Below are positions 11,001 to 23,100 of a stretch of 64,000 nt of DNA, piece after piece. Location of the stretch: NCBI RefSeq assembly GCF_040954645.1, contig NC_092806.1, positions 4,092,001 through 4,156,000 of the forward strand, given 5' to 3'. Each line of letters opens with the position of its first letter. The first letter of the stretch is position 1. The translations under genes were made by a program, and so were the position numbers. A model generated the notes under the pieces. That model worked only from the letters and a program-made list of their open reading frames with translations, was not told the DNA's origin and ran no database searches. This stretch comes from Diabrotica undecimpunctata (Eukaryota > Arthropoda > Insecta > Coleoptera > Chrysomelidae).

Positions 11001-14000
11001 GAACGTCATATAGATTGGCGTCGAAGCTAGTACGAATTTTGAAGAAAAGGAGATAAGAAGATAAAAAATAAAAATTCGTTTTTTTGAAATCTGTGTGTTT
11101 TTAATAAGAAGTAGTCGAATAAAAGTGTGTTTAAAATCGGATTCAGGAACCGGCATCATATGTTGGAAAGTAATAAAATCTTCCATGAATGCAACAAATT
11201 ATGTCTCTTTGAGATTCGGGATTTTCCTGAAGCGGTTCTGTAGTATACAAAACGACGATGCATTAGAATAACTAATAAGTATCGAAAAGAAAAGGGAAAA
11301 AAGATAAATAAAGAGGATTTGGTTGTAAAAACGGTGGAATAATAGAAAATGGCCTGTTAACTTTCGGAAAATCAACAACTTTGACGACAGAAATATCCTT
11401 CACGGAAAAACTTTCCCACCTTACTTTCCCAAACACAGAGATATCCGTAATTGCAGATAACGTAGTACTATTTACCTAAACAGCATAAAGCTTGAAATAC
11501 AATGTAAAAAATGGAACCCAGAATAAAAAAATACAACCCAAATGTAAATAAAAACAAAACACAGATAATAAAAATAACAAGGAAAAAAGGCACGGAAAAC
11601 CTATTTGAAGTAGTGATAGATCATCAAAAAATAAAGTTTACTAACATACCAAATACCTGGCAAAAGTAATAAATAACAGAAAAAGCATCAAGGATTATTT
11701 CAGACACTAAATGAAGGACTCCTCAACTATAAAGAAATATCAAGAAAAACGAAGATGACAATATACGAAACAATATTTAAGCCAACGTTCATATATGGAG
11801 CAGAAAACTGAGAAATCGGAGAAAGGTAGACTGACTCAGAAATGAAGGAATAAAAGACAGACTTACAATTAAACCGTTATTACAATAAAGGAGAGAAAAT
11901 TAGCATAGTTCGGTCATGTAACACGGTTGGACAATAACAGGCAAGTGGAAAGTACGAGGGAACCTAAACCAATAAGGAAAAAACAGAAGGGACAGACCAA
12001 TAATTTCACACTTTCTTTTAGACCTTCCATATACCAATTATCTCAATCTTCTTCCATTTGTGATTAAGTATTTTCCTTGTGCTTGAAGATTCTATATAGG
12101 TGTGATTCTATATACTTCTGTTATTAATAACTACAGTACCTATATAAATATACAGTGATTTGTACTTGTTTATTTGGAAAAATGATTATTTACTTTTTTT
12201 ATTTTGTAGTGTCCATATTTAATAACAAACTATTGCAAGGGTTCTGCTAAAGAATGTGACAATGATCTCACTAAGAATATATTTAGTACCGATGTTACCT
12301 TCAGATTGGCCACAGAACGGACAGAATATCTTCCGCAAGATCAAACTGAAAATGTTATATGTGATATAAAAGAAGAACTGGAAGAGTTCGGTGTATACAA
12401 TGTAGATGTTAATAATTCTGGATGCTTTTTGGAGACATTAAAGGAGCCTGTTAATATTTATGCACGTAAGTAATTATATTGTAGCTGACATATTATAGAA
12501 GTAATTTTCGTCTTTAATATATACAAAAACTATACTTTTAAGAAAAAATTCAAATCAAATAAAAAATGAAGTTCGCAAAATCATAGTCTCTCCCTTAACC
12601 TTTATAAGTAGTAAAAATCTTTCTCTTACTACGTTTTTATCTTGAGATAGAACAATAAAAATCCCCTTCACGCATTGTGTAAGCGCCCTTTTAGTATTTT
12701 ATACTAACACTACATTATCAGTATATTTATATTAAGTACCAGGAAATGTTACCCAGTAGTTTTCTTGTTTTCTATTATAACACTAATGAGAATAAATAAG
12801 GATTAAGCATCAAGCCCTGGTGCAATCTCTATTTCACATTAAATTTATCAGTCTCCCACATCTATGCTAACACTATAATTGACCACCTCAAACATTTTTG
12901 CTTCTATTTTCTTGACGTGGTTAGATAATTATGCCACTGTTCTTTAGATACGAGTTGGTAAGCTTCTTTTATCAACCGATCTACCGTTTTTTCTTTAAAT
13001 CGACGTTGTTGAAGCCACATATCTTTTCCTTTGACTCCACACCATCTTAATCTGGTTCAGCTTGCATTGGTAAGGCGGCAGTCTCAAAATCTTATCGCCA
13101 TATTTTTCCGCAATTGTTTCAATTTTGTACTTGTCGTATTCGTCTCTAAATGCGGCCGCAGTATCCAGTAATTCACTTTTAAGGTAATCTTCCTCGAACA
13201 AAATGTTATTTTCAATTAGCTAATCCTTGATTTGCCTTTTGCTCTACAATTTCTTCAGAAAATCAAGTTTGCCGGAGTGGTATGACACCTTATCCAAAAC
13301 GACAACGTTTTCTTTGTCTTTCGGCAAGTTTGGAATTAACGTCTGCTCAAACCAATCTTTATATAGATCCCTGTCCATTTCGTCGTGTTATCAGCGGTTC
13401 CCTTCTTGACCAAGAAAGTTAAGTCAGCCCATGCCACAAAACCAGTTTCTCTTCCAGCATAAAGAAGAACAAACCGAGAACCTCTTTGGGTTGAAGCTTA
13501 CAGTCCAGTAGAGAGCCCTTTTATGAAGGCATCTCGTGAATTCTTCATTGTTGTGTCCCTCCATTCCTTTTTGACTGAAGCACGGACGTTGGTCCAATAC
13601 TTATCGGTATAAACAAGGTGTACATTATCCTTCTTCCTCAATGTCTTTATTTGTCTGAAGTACTTGTGTCTCCAGGATATGATATCTTTTTTTTTCCATC
13701 ATTATCGAATCTTGACCTCTTTTAGCATACTCAAAACCCATATCATTTAGTAGCCCACGAAATGCGGTTTTTGAAAAAGCTGTTAGGTCTTCATCATTCT
13801 TCACTCTGTTCATTATGCTGTCAACAGCTGGTGGTATGTTTTCCAAAAAAAAAATCATGGGCAATTTTGCTTATTCGACATTTCACACCCTCATTGTAAT
13901 TATTCTCACGTGAATTGGACTGGAATCTGTTTTTCTCATTTTTGAAGTTATACTTCTATACGCACGGTCGGCGTTGGAAATTTGCATGAGAGTGAATTTG

Positions 14001-14136
14001 TGAAACCATTACATATGTAAGATAATGAGTAAGAGAGAGACAGAGGATATATTTTCTCTCTCTTCCTCTCTCGAGAATAAAAATGTTCCTTTTGTATTAT
14101 ATATTTAATATTATATAGGTATATTATATATATAAT

Positions 14137-14174
<38 letters not shown>

Positions 14175-17100
14175 TATATAATATAATATGTATTAATATT
14201 ATTATTTATGTGATGTGTTTTGTATTATTTAAAATTAAACGTTTATAATTATTTTAGCTTTTGTATTTCAAATTAATCACTGTTTTACAGAGAACTGTCA
14301 ATTTTGAAATCCGTTATTGCCATGTCTAATTGGCAAATCCTTTACGTGTTTGGTTAATACGCTGGTGGTTGTGAGTTCGAATCCAATTATGAATTTCCTT
14401 TTTTATTTTTGAAATATTTAAAAACCTCACGTTAATCTTATTAAATATATGTAATATACGCAAAAAACATAAATTTTAAAATAAAATGAAAATTTACAAC
14501 AAAATCCGAGTTGTTGGTTTTTTATTTTTATTTTCGTAAAGTAAGTTTTAAATATTGGTAGTTTTAAATACTTATGAATATTACATTTTAATTTATATTG
14601 TATTTTTATATTGAATTATGTTGCAGTGTATTTATTGTATTGTAATTTTTATATTAATAACAAAATAAACAATGAATTTTACTGCAGAGTGTGTGTAAAA
14701 TTTATTTTGCATTCAACTCCTTTTATACATATATAAAAATAAAAATATATATTTTCATTAAAATATTGATACAATCCTTCATTTACTATACTCCTATTAC
14801 AGGTTAAATGTTTATATACAGCAAAAGATGCACCATATACCTATATAACCAATTCTTTTTCTCTTTCTGCTCTCTCTTACCTATAGCATTACATATGTAA
14901 TGATTGTGCAGATTGACTCCTATATAAATATTTAACGGCGAACGCGTGTATAGAAGTATAACTTCTACCGGCAGTCCCACTGGACTGCCACACCCGTTTT
15001 TTTTTACCGGTTTCAGTCCATCTTGCGATGCCATAAATTTTCGCCCTTTTGCAAATGTCATCGGAAGTCTATCGGAATTAGAGCATGGAGAAGAGTTGCC
15101 AGAGACAGGGGCGAATGGAGGATTGTTTCTGAAGAAGGCTTTGGCTCATAAAGAGCTGTAACGCCACTGATGATGATGATTGAAAATTAATAAATATATG
15201 TAGATAAGCTATCCACAATGAGTTTTTGATATATTTTACTTTATTTATACTTTTTTCTTCATGTTATTGTTTAGTTCGACAATGTAACTCTTTTATGTAT
15301 ACATCGATGATTAAAAATCATGCTTTAGTTGAAACAATAATAATGACAGTGTGCGGTAGTTTTCATCACATCTGGTAGTAGTTCCTTTTTTGTGTAGCGG
15401 TATATAAGTTGAGGTATACCAACCAGATGGCCATTTTCCTGAGTTCCAAACAGAGACACAGAGAGAATGGATAATATGTAATCCTTTGTTACCTATTAAC
15501 TGTAGTATTTCACCTGGTATTGAATCAATGCATTGGGATTTATTTCTCTTTAATAATTTAATTGCATCTTTAACGCCAGCGAGTAAGACAGTAGGTTCTC
15601 TAGGGTAGTCAGAGGGCCACTGATTTTCTTCTGGTACCTCATTATTTTTATATAGCTCGCCACAGTAGTTTCACCATGTTTTCAAAATTTCGTCAGTATC
15701 GGTCTTTAGATTACCTTCCTTATCTATTACAGAGCACGTTAGAGATTTAAATTCTCTGGTAAGGAGTTTGATCTTCTAAAATAAATCCTTTAATTCATTT
15801 CGACAGCCATGCTCCTCTATCTCTCTAAATATTTGAGAGATGTAATCAGTTTTGTCTTTGCTGCACTATTTTCTGATTTCTTTTGATAACGCTATGTATT
15901 CATCGTTTGTTTCGTATCTTGTTTTATGTTCTTTTCTGTGTTGTATCGCAGTCCACGTATTATCGGATATCCACGGCTTACGATCCATGGAAACAGCTGC
16001 CTCACAGTCTTTTGCAGCCTCGATTACCTTATCTTTGAGATAGATCCAAGTGATCTCAGAGTCACTATATACTTAATTTAAATAAACAGCTTCTTCTAGG
16101 TTTTGTTGGAAGTCATTGATTTTTGATGGATTTGGAGACATGACTTTTAAGGGGTCTTCTTTTGGGGAATTTAAAACGAAGTGGAACGTTCAATGCTACG
16201 AGTTGATAATCGCTTCCACAGTCTGCGCCAGAATATGTTTTACAGTTGATGGCCGACGACTTCCATCTTGTTGATCTTCTTAGGATGTATATAGTGTATT
16301 TGATTTCTTGTTCGTTCATCTGGACTGCGCCATGTGTATAACCTCCGTGGATGATTTTGATAGAACGTGTTTGTAATTGTTACATGTTGTTCTTCACAGA
16401 ACACCACTAGACGGTCGCAGTAGCGCACCTAGAATTTGTCTCTGGGGGGGGGGAGGTTTTGGTTGGCCACCAAAATTTTTTATGGGTTACCTCCATTTTG
16501 AGTCCTTAAAATATGTAAGTAACAGTGTCGGAATAGGGTCTGGGGGGGGGTTTAACCCCCAAAACCCCCCCTCGGTGCGCCACTGGACGGTCGCTATTCT
16601 CATATCTCTGTCCCAGTCCATTTTTGCCCAGCACTCCTTCAATATTTTCATTAGATGAACCTACTTTGGCGTTAAAGTAGGGTCATCAGCAGGGTTTATG
16701 AAGAACAACACTTGAGAAGAAAAATAAAACAACCTAATAACAACGTTTCTCGCTATATCTCAAGTCGTAAAATACTAGTCCTAGTTTACTATTTTATGTA
16801 TTTGTTCCAATTTATTTTAAATGACCTAAATATTTGCGTATTGAAGATGTATCCTGGTTTATTATTGTTTATGCTCAAATACTCTGTTTAATATTGCGAA
16901 CGACGTCATTATCTTCTATTTGTTGTACCAATATTTACGTAATGAGTTTCAAATGTATCGGACATACAGTTAATTCCCTATTAATTCTGAAAATCGCATA
17001 CGTATCAAGATGGATTAGTTTCGCTATTAAATATTCGATTTGCATCAAAGGGATAAAATCCTTTTGAAGGGTAATTAAATGCGAATATAATCGATACTGT

Positions 17101-20100
17101 AATGTCGTGTAACAGTAATTGACTCTATAAACGGTTACAAACTCTTGTATATTGCATCAACATTTCTAAAGTAATTACTTGTTAGAAAATACGACGATGT
17201 AGTGAAAAATTCTTAGTCTAGCATAGAAGAAAATAAAATTTGTGAATCAAAATATTTTTTCCACGAGAAAAATAAGTTCCTGTAGCTGGCTGTATACCAT
17301 GTATCACAAAAAATTTATTAAAATCCTTTATAAAAGGTATACAGTGTGTAAAAGCCAAATTGAATAAATTCATTATTTAGGTTACTGTACATATTAATAA
17401 AAAATCCCGAAACACTTCAAATTTAAATTATAACTTGACATTCTTTAACGTGAAAATGCAACCCCTACCTTTAACCCCCTTAGAATGACAGGTACAACCC
17501 CCAATTTTTAAAATAGGAAGTATAGGCTTGTGATATATCGTTTGAAAGGTCTTTTCATTCTCCATTCAAAAATGTTGTCGCTTTCAAGTTTATTAAGATT
17601 AATTAAGATAAAATAAATTAAAATCATGTGGTTAGGTTAGGTTAGGTTAGGTTAGGTTAGTAATTAGTTACCGAAATTCGCTACAATACAATCAAAAACT
17701 AAAATGTAATGCAAAACGTAATAAAATGTAGAACACGAAAAAGAACTATGAATGTTAATGAAGTAGATGTTCAAAATGTTCACCGCGAACGTCTTGGCAA
17801 CATCCTAATCTCAAATAAAACTGTCTTCTAACATTATTTAACATAACAGTCGTGATCGGCCTAATCGCAAGCGTTATTCGTTCTTTTAAGTAATTTAAAT
17901 CAAAAGATTTAGTTTTGTACACATGGCTCTTCACATATCCCCATAAAAAGAAATCTAATAATGTAAGATCGGGTGATCGCGCTGGCCATTCAATCGATCC
18001 TCGCCTCCCTATCCACCGATTGGGAAATATTGTATCGAGGTACTGCCGGACATTAAGTTGGTAATGTGGTGGTGCTCCATCCTGCTGAAACCATATCGTA
18101 TTCGCTGGAACTTGAGGGTTTCCTGGATCAGGATATAAATTTGCCAACGTTGGAATGACATCATTTTGAAGTAGTGCCAAATAATTGTTGCCATTCAAGT
18201 TGCCCTCAATGAAAAAGGGACCAATGATATTGTTTCCTACAATCCCTGCCCAAACATTAACCTTTTGAGGGTATTGAGTGTGTTCTTCTCTCATCCAGTG
18301 AGGATTTTCCGTGGCTAAGTAACGGCAATTTTACCGATTAGCATGACCGTTAAGTGAAAAAGTACACTCATCAGAAAACATAACGTCTTCTAATTGGATA
18401 ATATTGTTATCCAACATGTCCATCATTTGCTCACAAAAAAAAGTTCCCCTATCAAAATCGTCTTCCAAGAGTCTCCTCAGTAGGTATCATCTTATAGGGA
18501 TGCAATTTATTTTCTTTTAATATGTTTACTATCGATGTATGGCTAGCATTGAATGTAGTGGATGCCTGTCTACTCGATGTATGTGGATTTTCCTGAAACT
18601 CAAGCAACACATCTAATTTGAGTTCATCACTCAGTGCATTGGAAGCTGCTTTTTTTATCAGCCTTACATGACCAAACTCTCGAAACTGCTTCTCTATTTT
18701 ACTTATTGTTCCTTGTGATATAGGCGGTAAATTAGGAAATTTCTCATGAAATAGGCGAGTTACTTCCTGTTGTGTTCGGGTGTTATCTCCGTAACCAATC
18801 ATTTGTAAAACTATTATTTTATGAATTTCCGTTAATCTAACCATTTTTCAGAATTGAATTGAACGAACTTTTTACTTAAATTAAAATACTGACAACTTAA
18901 ATAAAACAATTTACTAATGCGTGTTAAAATAACGTTGCCACGGAAATTCTTTAAAGTTTTTTAATGGTTACCATCTAAAAACCACATTGCTATGGGTTTT
19001 GTTCACTTTCTTATTATCAAGACCTAAACGGGAAATAAGTTTTGAGTATATTTTAGCGAATTTCGTTAACCACATGATTTTAATTTATTTTATCTTAATT
19101 AATCTTAATAAATTTGAAAGCGACAACATTTTTGAATGGAGAATGAATGAGACCTTTCAAACGATATATCACAATCCTATACTTCCTATTTTAAAAATTG
19201 GGGGTTGTACCTGTCATCCTAAGGGGGTTGAAGGTAGGGGTTGCATTTTCACGTTAAAGAATGTCAAGTTATAATTTAAATTTGACGTGTTCCAAGATTT
19301 TTTATAAATATGTACAGTAACCTAAATAATGAATTTATTCCATTTGGCTTTTACACACTGTATAATTAAAAAACCCAACCGGGCTATATCAAAACAACAA
19401 AACGTTTTCGGAATCCATATTCCATCATCAGTGTCCTAAAAAGTATATAACCACTTTAATTAAAAAGAACGTGAAATTTAAATTTTGACCAAAGTTAATG
19501 CAAAATGTGGTTAATACTTACTAGGTGTACATGTTTTGAGCCACTAAATATCTGGGTAAAAACCCGGTAAAAGTTATTAGTTTAAATCTATTTTAAATTA
19601 TTAGATCTTATATGTTAACATGTTAGAGTTACCAGTGGATTTGATAACATGGCAACTTAAGACTTTACATCGAGTTGCTGGTCCTGAGGCAAAATATGAT
19701 TTATTCAACGTACTCTTCTTCTAAATGGATATACTTATTACAACGAATTTACAATGGTTCTACATCTTTCAAAAAAATTAATCTTGCTCTTTCGTAGTAG
19801 AATACATTATATAAAACACATTTTACGAAATAAAAAATTTATTATCTACTTATATTCCCTACCTAATTTTTGATTTTTATTTTAGCAATTTTAACAATAA
19901 TTTTGATATATGTTGCAATATTTATATTAATTTATGCCAGCTGCCGACTTTGGAAAAAAATTGTAGCAAAGAAAACCGTTGATAGGACCAACACAGAAAT
20001 TAATTCTTCCGCAACTCCAAAGAAAGAGAGAATTTCATCGTTGGATGCATATAGAGGGTAAGTATGCAAGATTATACAAGTTATAGAACACTATAAGTGA

Positions 20101-23100
20101 ATATATATCGCTACCCTTGCTACAGGAAGGCTGCGACTCAATTAAACCAAAGTTTGTCTTTGACAAACCCCTGCAAAATCAAAACAAGACAATATAGGGA
20201 AACAAACGTGGCAAATGCGTATTGCATATACACCGATTGCTCCAGAATGGAAGAAAACTCAGGATGCGGGATATACTCCAGATCACTGAACTTAAGAATA
20301 AAGTTGGGTATGGGCAAAAATGCCAGTGTAGTTCAGACAGAACTGGCTGGTATCTCCATAGCCGCAAAAGAGATAACCCGAAAAGTATCGCCGGGAAAAC
20401 TGTAATAACCTGCACAGATAGCAGACAAGCGCTACTAACCTTGAATAGACCACGTGTCACATCATAGTTAGTAATGGAGTGTCACGAGTCACTAACTCAA
20501 GCTTCGGATGTTAATACCATCATCCTGAGGTGGGTTAAAGGACACAATAGGAATAAAGGCAACCGCATTGTTGACTAATTGGCTAAGAAAGCGGCAGGCC
20601 TAATACTCTTAGGACCTGAGGATCTTTTTGGTTGGTCAACTACAACAATCGCAGAAATTGTCAAATGTCACATAAAATATGGGAATAAGAGCAAGGATGT
20701 AGACTTGCCAGGGTAACATTAAGTATCCTTGAAAATTCAACATCAAAAAAGTACTTGAAAATGACCAGGAAAAGCCTACGCTTGGCAGTTGTTTTTTTAA
20801 ATGGTCATTATCAACTAAGCAAACACCTCCACACACTGGGGCTAGTAGACACACCTCTATGCAGGAAGTGTGAACAAGAAGACGAAATTGTAGAGCATGT
20901 CCTATGTGAATTCTCGGAGTTATCGGTAATACGAGAGTACGCGTTCGGCGAGTCCTGGTCTGCACCTGCCCACATAAGGGAGATGTCCCCTGGTGACTTA
21001 TCCACCTTCCTAGAAAGTGCAACAAGAAAATTGGAACAAGAAAACAAGAAAATTGGAATATCTCGGACATATTACACGTGGAGAGAAATACACCTTGCTC
21101 CAACTGATTATGCAGAGAAAGATCCAAGGAAAGAGAAGCATAGAGAGGCGTAGAATGACATGGCTGCGCAACCTGAGAGAGTGGTACGGATGTACATCAA
21201 ATGAACTGTTCAGAGCAGCCGTCTCAAAAGTCCGAATAGCTATGATGATTGCCGACTTTCGCCGCGGAGATGGCACTTGAAGAAGAAATGGCAGAATGCA
21301 CAATGAGCTAATGAGACGACGGCTCCCTATGAGGATGCACAATGGGTCAATTGTGGCTCAAAAGTGCTCTGAAACTTAACTCGCCCTCCCTACTTTACAG
21401 ATACAGATGCAAAAGTGAATATATGCATTATAGAATAATCTTAGATATGCAGACGGTACAATCTTCCTTGCGGACAGCAGATAATGGCTCTGAACATACA
21501 AAAAAAAACAAAAATCATGATTATCCCATATGCAATTACTTGCGATGTGAGCTAAATGAACAATGGGAACGCAGCCTTGAAATAAAATGATGCATTGAGC
21601 TGGCCAAAAGCACTTTCAATTATATGGAAGCAGTATTATGGAATGGAAAACTGGGAATAGAAATCAGAACAGAGTATTGAGCTGCTAGGTATTCTCTGTC
21701 CTTTTATATGGAAAGCCTAGACAATTACTGACGCAATTGAAAAAAGACTTGTCAGCTTTGAGATGTTATGTTATGATATCGAAGAATGTGGAAAATATCA
21801 TGGATACAACACGTAACAAACACGGAAATATTAAGAAAGATTAAAAAAAATACCCAACACTATAAAAGAACGAAAAACAACTAAATTGGTCACAAACTAA
21901 GAGAAAAAAATATGAGTTATTGCGATTGGTTATTCAAGGGAACGTGGAAGAAAAAGAGGACCGGGGGAGACCGGGTTAAAAAATTTAAAGCGCTAAATTT
22001 AAAGTGGAAAAACAACAATAGGACTCTTCAGAACTGCTTCAGACAGAGTAAAATGAGCCGTGATGATTGTCATGTCCTTAAACGATGAGACACACGAAAA
22101 AGAAGATACAAGATTAAAGATAAATGATTATTACGGGTATTGGATAACCTGATAAAGTCGTCGAAGAATATTTTTTGGGAAATAAAGTTTCTCGATGAAA
22201 GTAAATAAATAGATACCAGATTCATCCTTTTCTGCTTTGTCGTAAATCAGCGAAATGATGATTTTATCAACATATTTACCTAAAGTAATCTAGTGATCCC
22301 TACTCCTTTGTCTTCTTGTTTATGTTCTGAATTTTGCTTCAATTATGTATAGATTTAATCGAGACCTTGTTCTTGAAGCTTTTATCGAATATTGCATACA
22401 AAACTTTATTATTTTTTATCATTTACAGCTTAACCATACTTTTTATGATATTTGCCAATTATGGACAAGGTGGCTACACCGTGATCGAACATGCACGTTG
22501 GAACGGCCTGCATGCTGCTGACTTGGTATTTCCATCTTTTTTGTGGATTATGGGAGCATGTATACCCATAGGAATGGTTTCGAATTTTAAGAAAAATATA
22601 AGTAACAGGGATATGATCTGGACCATTACAAAGGTAAGATGAAAAGCAATGTATTTGAAGTAAAGCTTTTTTCGTCTGTTCGATTAGTACAGTATTTAAC
22701 GCATAGATTGATTTATTGAAAAAATAAAATTTAACTTTTCTAGAGGTCTCTAAAACTATTCTGCTTGGGATTATTCTTAAACGGTGGTTCCGATATAAAT
22801 TATCTGCGAATATTTGGAGTGTTACAAAGACTAGGAATTGGATATTTTGTTGCAGCTGTATCTTTAGTATATTTAATGCAGAGAAAACAAAATGATGAAA
22901 ACGAGGAAGGTTCGTGGTGGGTAAGTATGTTTTCAATAAATATATTACGGTGCTGTTATTGATCGGAATGCTCAATAAAATAATCTTAGAAAGAGAAACA
23001 AATCGCTTGCGCTTGGATATGTTCAACAAGGAAAATGCAGTATACCGTAAAATATACAGTATAGCGCTCCTATATGTTAGTCCCATGTTTTCAAATTTCG

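Larger units (their letters stand above)
8047..12209. other. HGSNAT intron 1, filled with decayed repeats
   Basis: It contains LINE remnants at about 8220-8690 and 11380-12000, described separately. Between them (8700-11380) is sequence with short local direct duplications but no recognisable coding family. A candidate donor-like site on the minus strand near 8900 is not supported by anything else. Confidence 0.5.
17340..19362 (-). mobile_element. DD41D mariner element with long inverted repeats (2.02 kb)
   Basis: The ends are TACAGTGTGTAAAAGCC and its inverse, each flanked by TA (17338-17339 and 19363-19364). The inverted repeats are unusually long, roughly 330-350 bases with scattered differences (17340-17690 against about 19025-19362). 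The left arm alone carries a TTAGG-type array. The transposase is on the minus strand. Confidence 0.9.

Noticed and set aside
14320..14405. A genuine tRNA gene
   Set aside because: The B-box is good but the T-stem and acceptor stem do not pair properly, and the sequence recurs at the centre of a mobile element.
22430..23086. 218-codon open frame on the minus strand
   Set aside because: It lies opposite HGSNAT exons 4-5 and the intron between them, with no domain resemblance. It is a shadow of the real gene.
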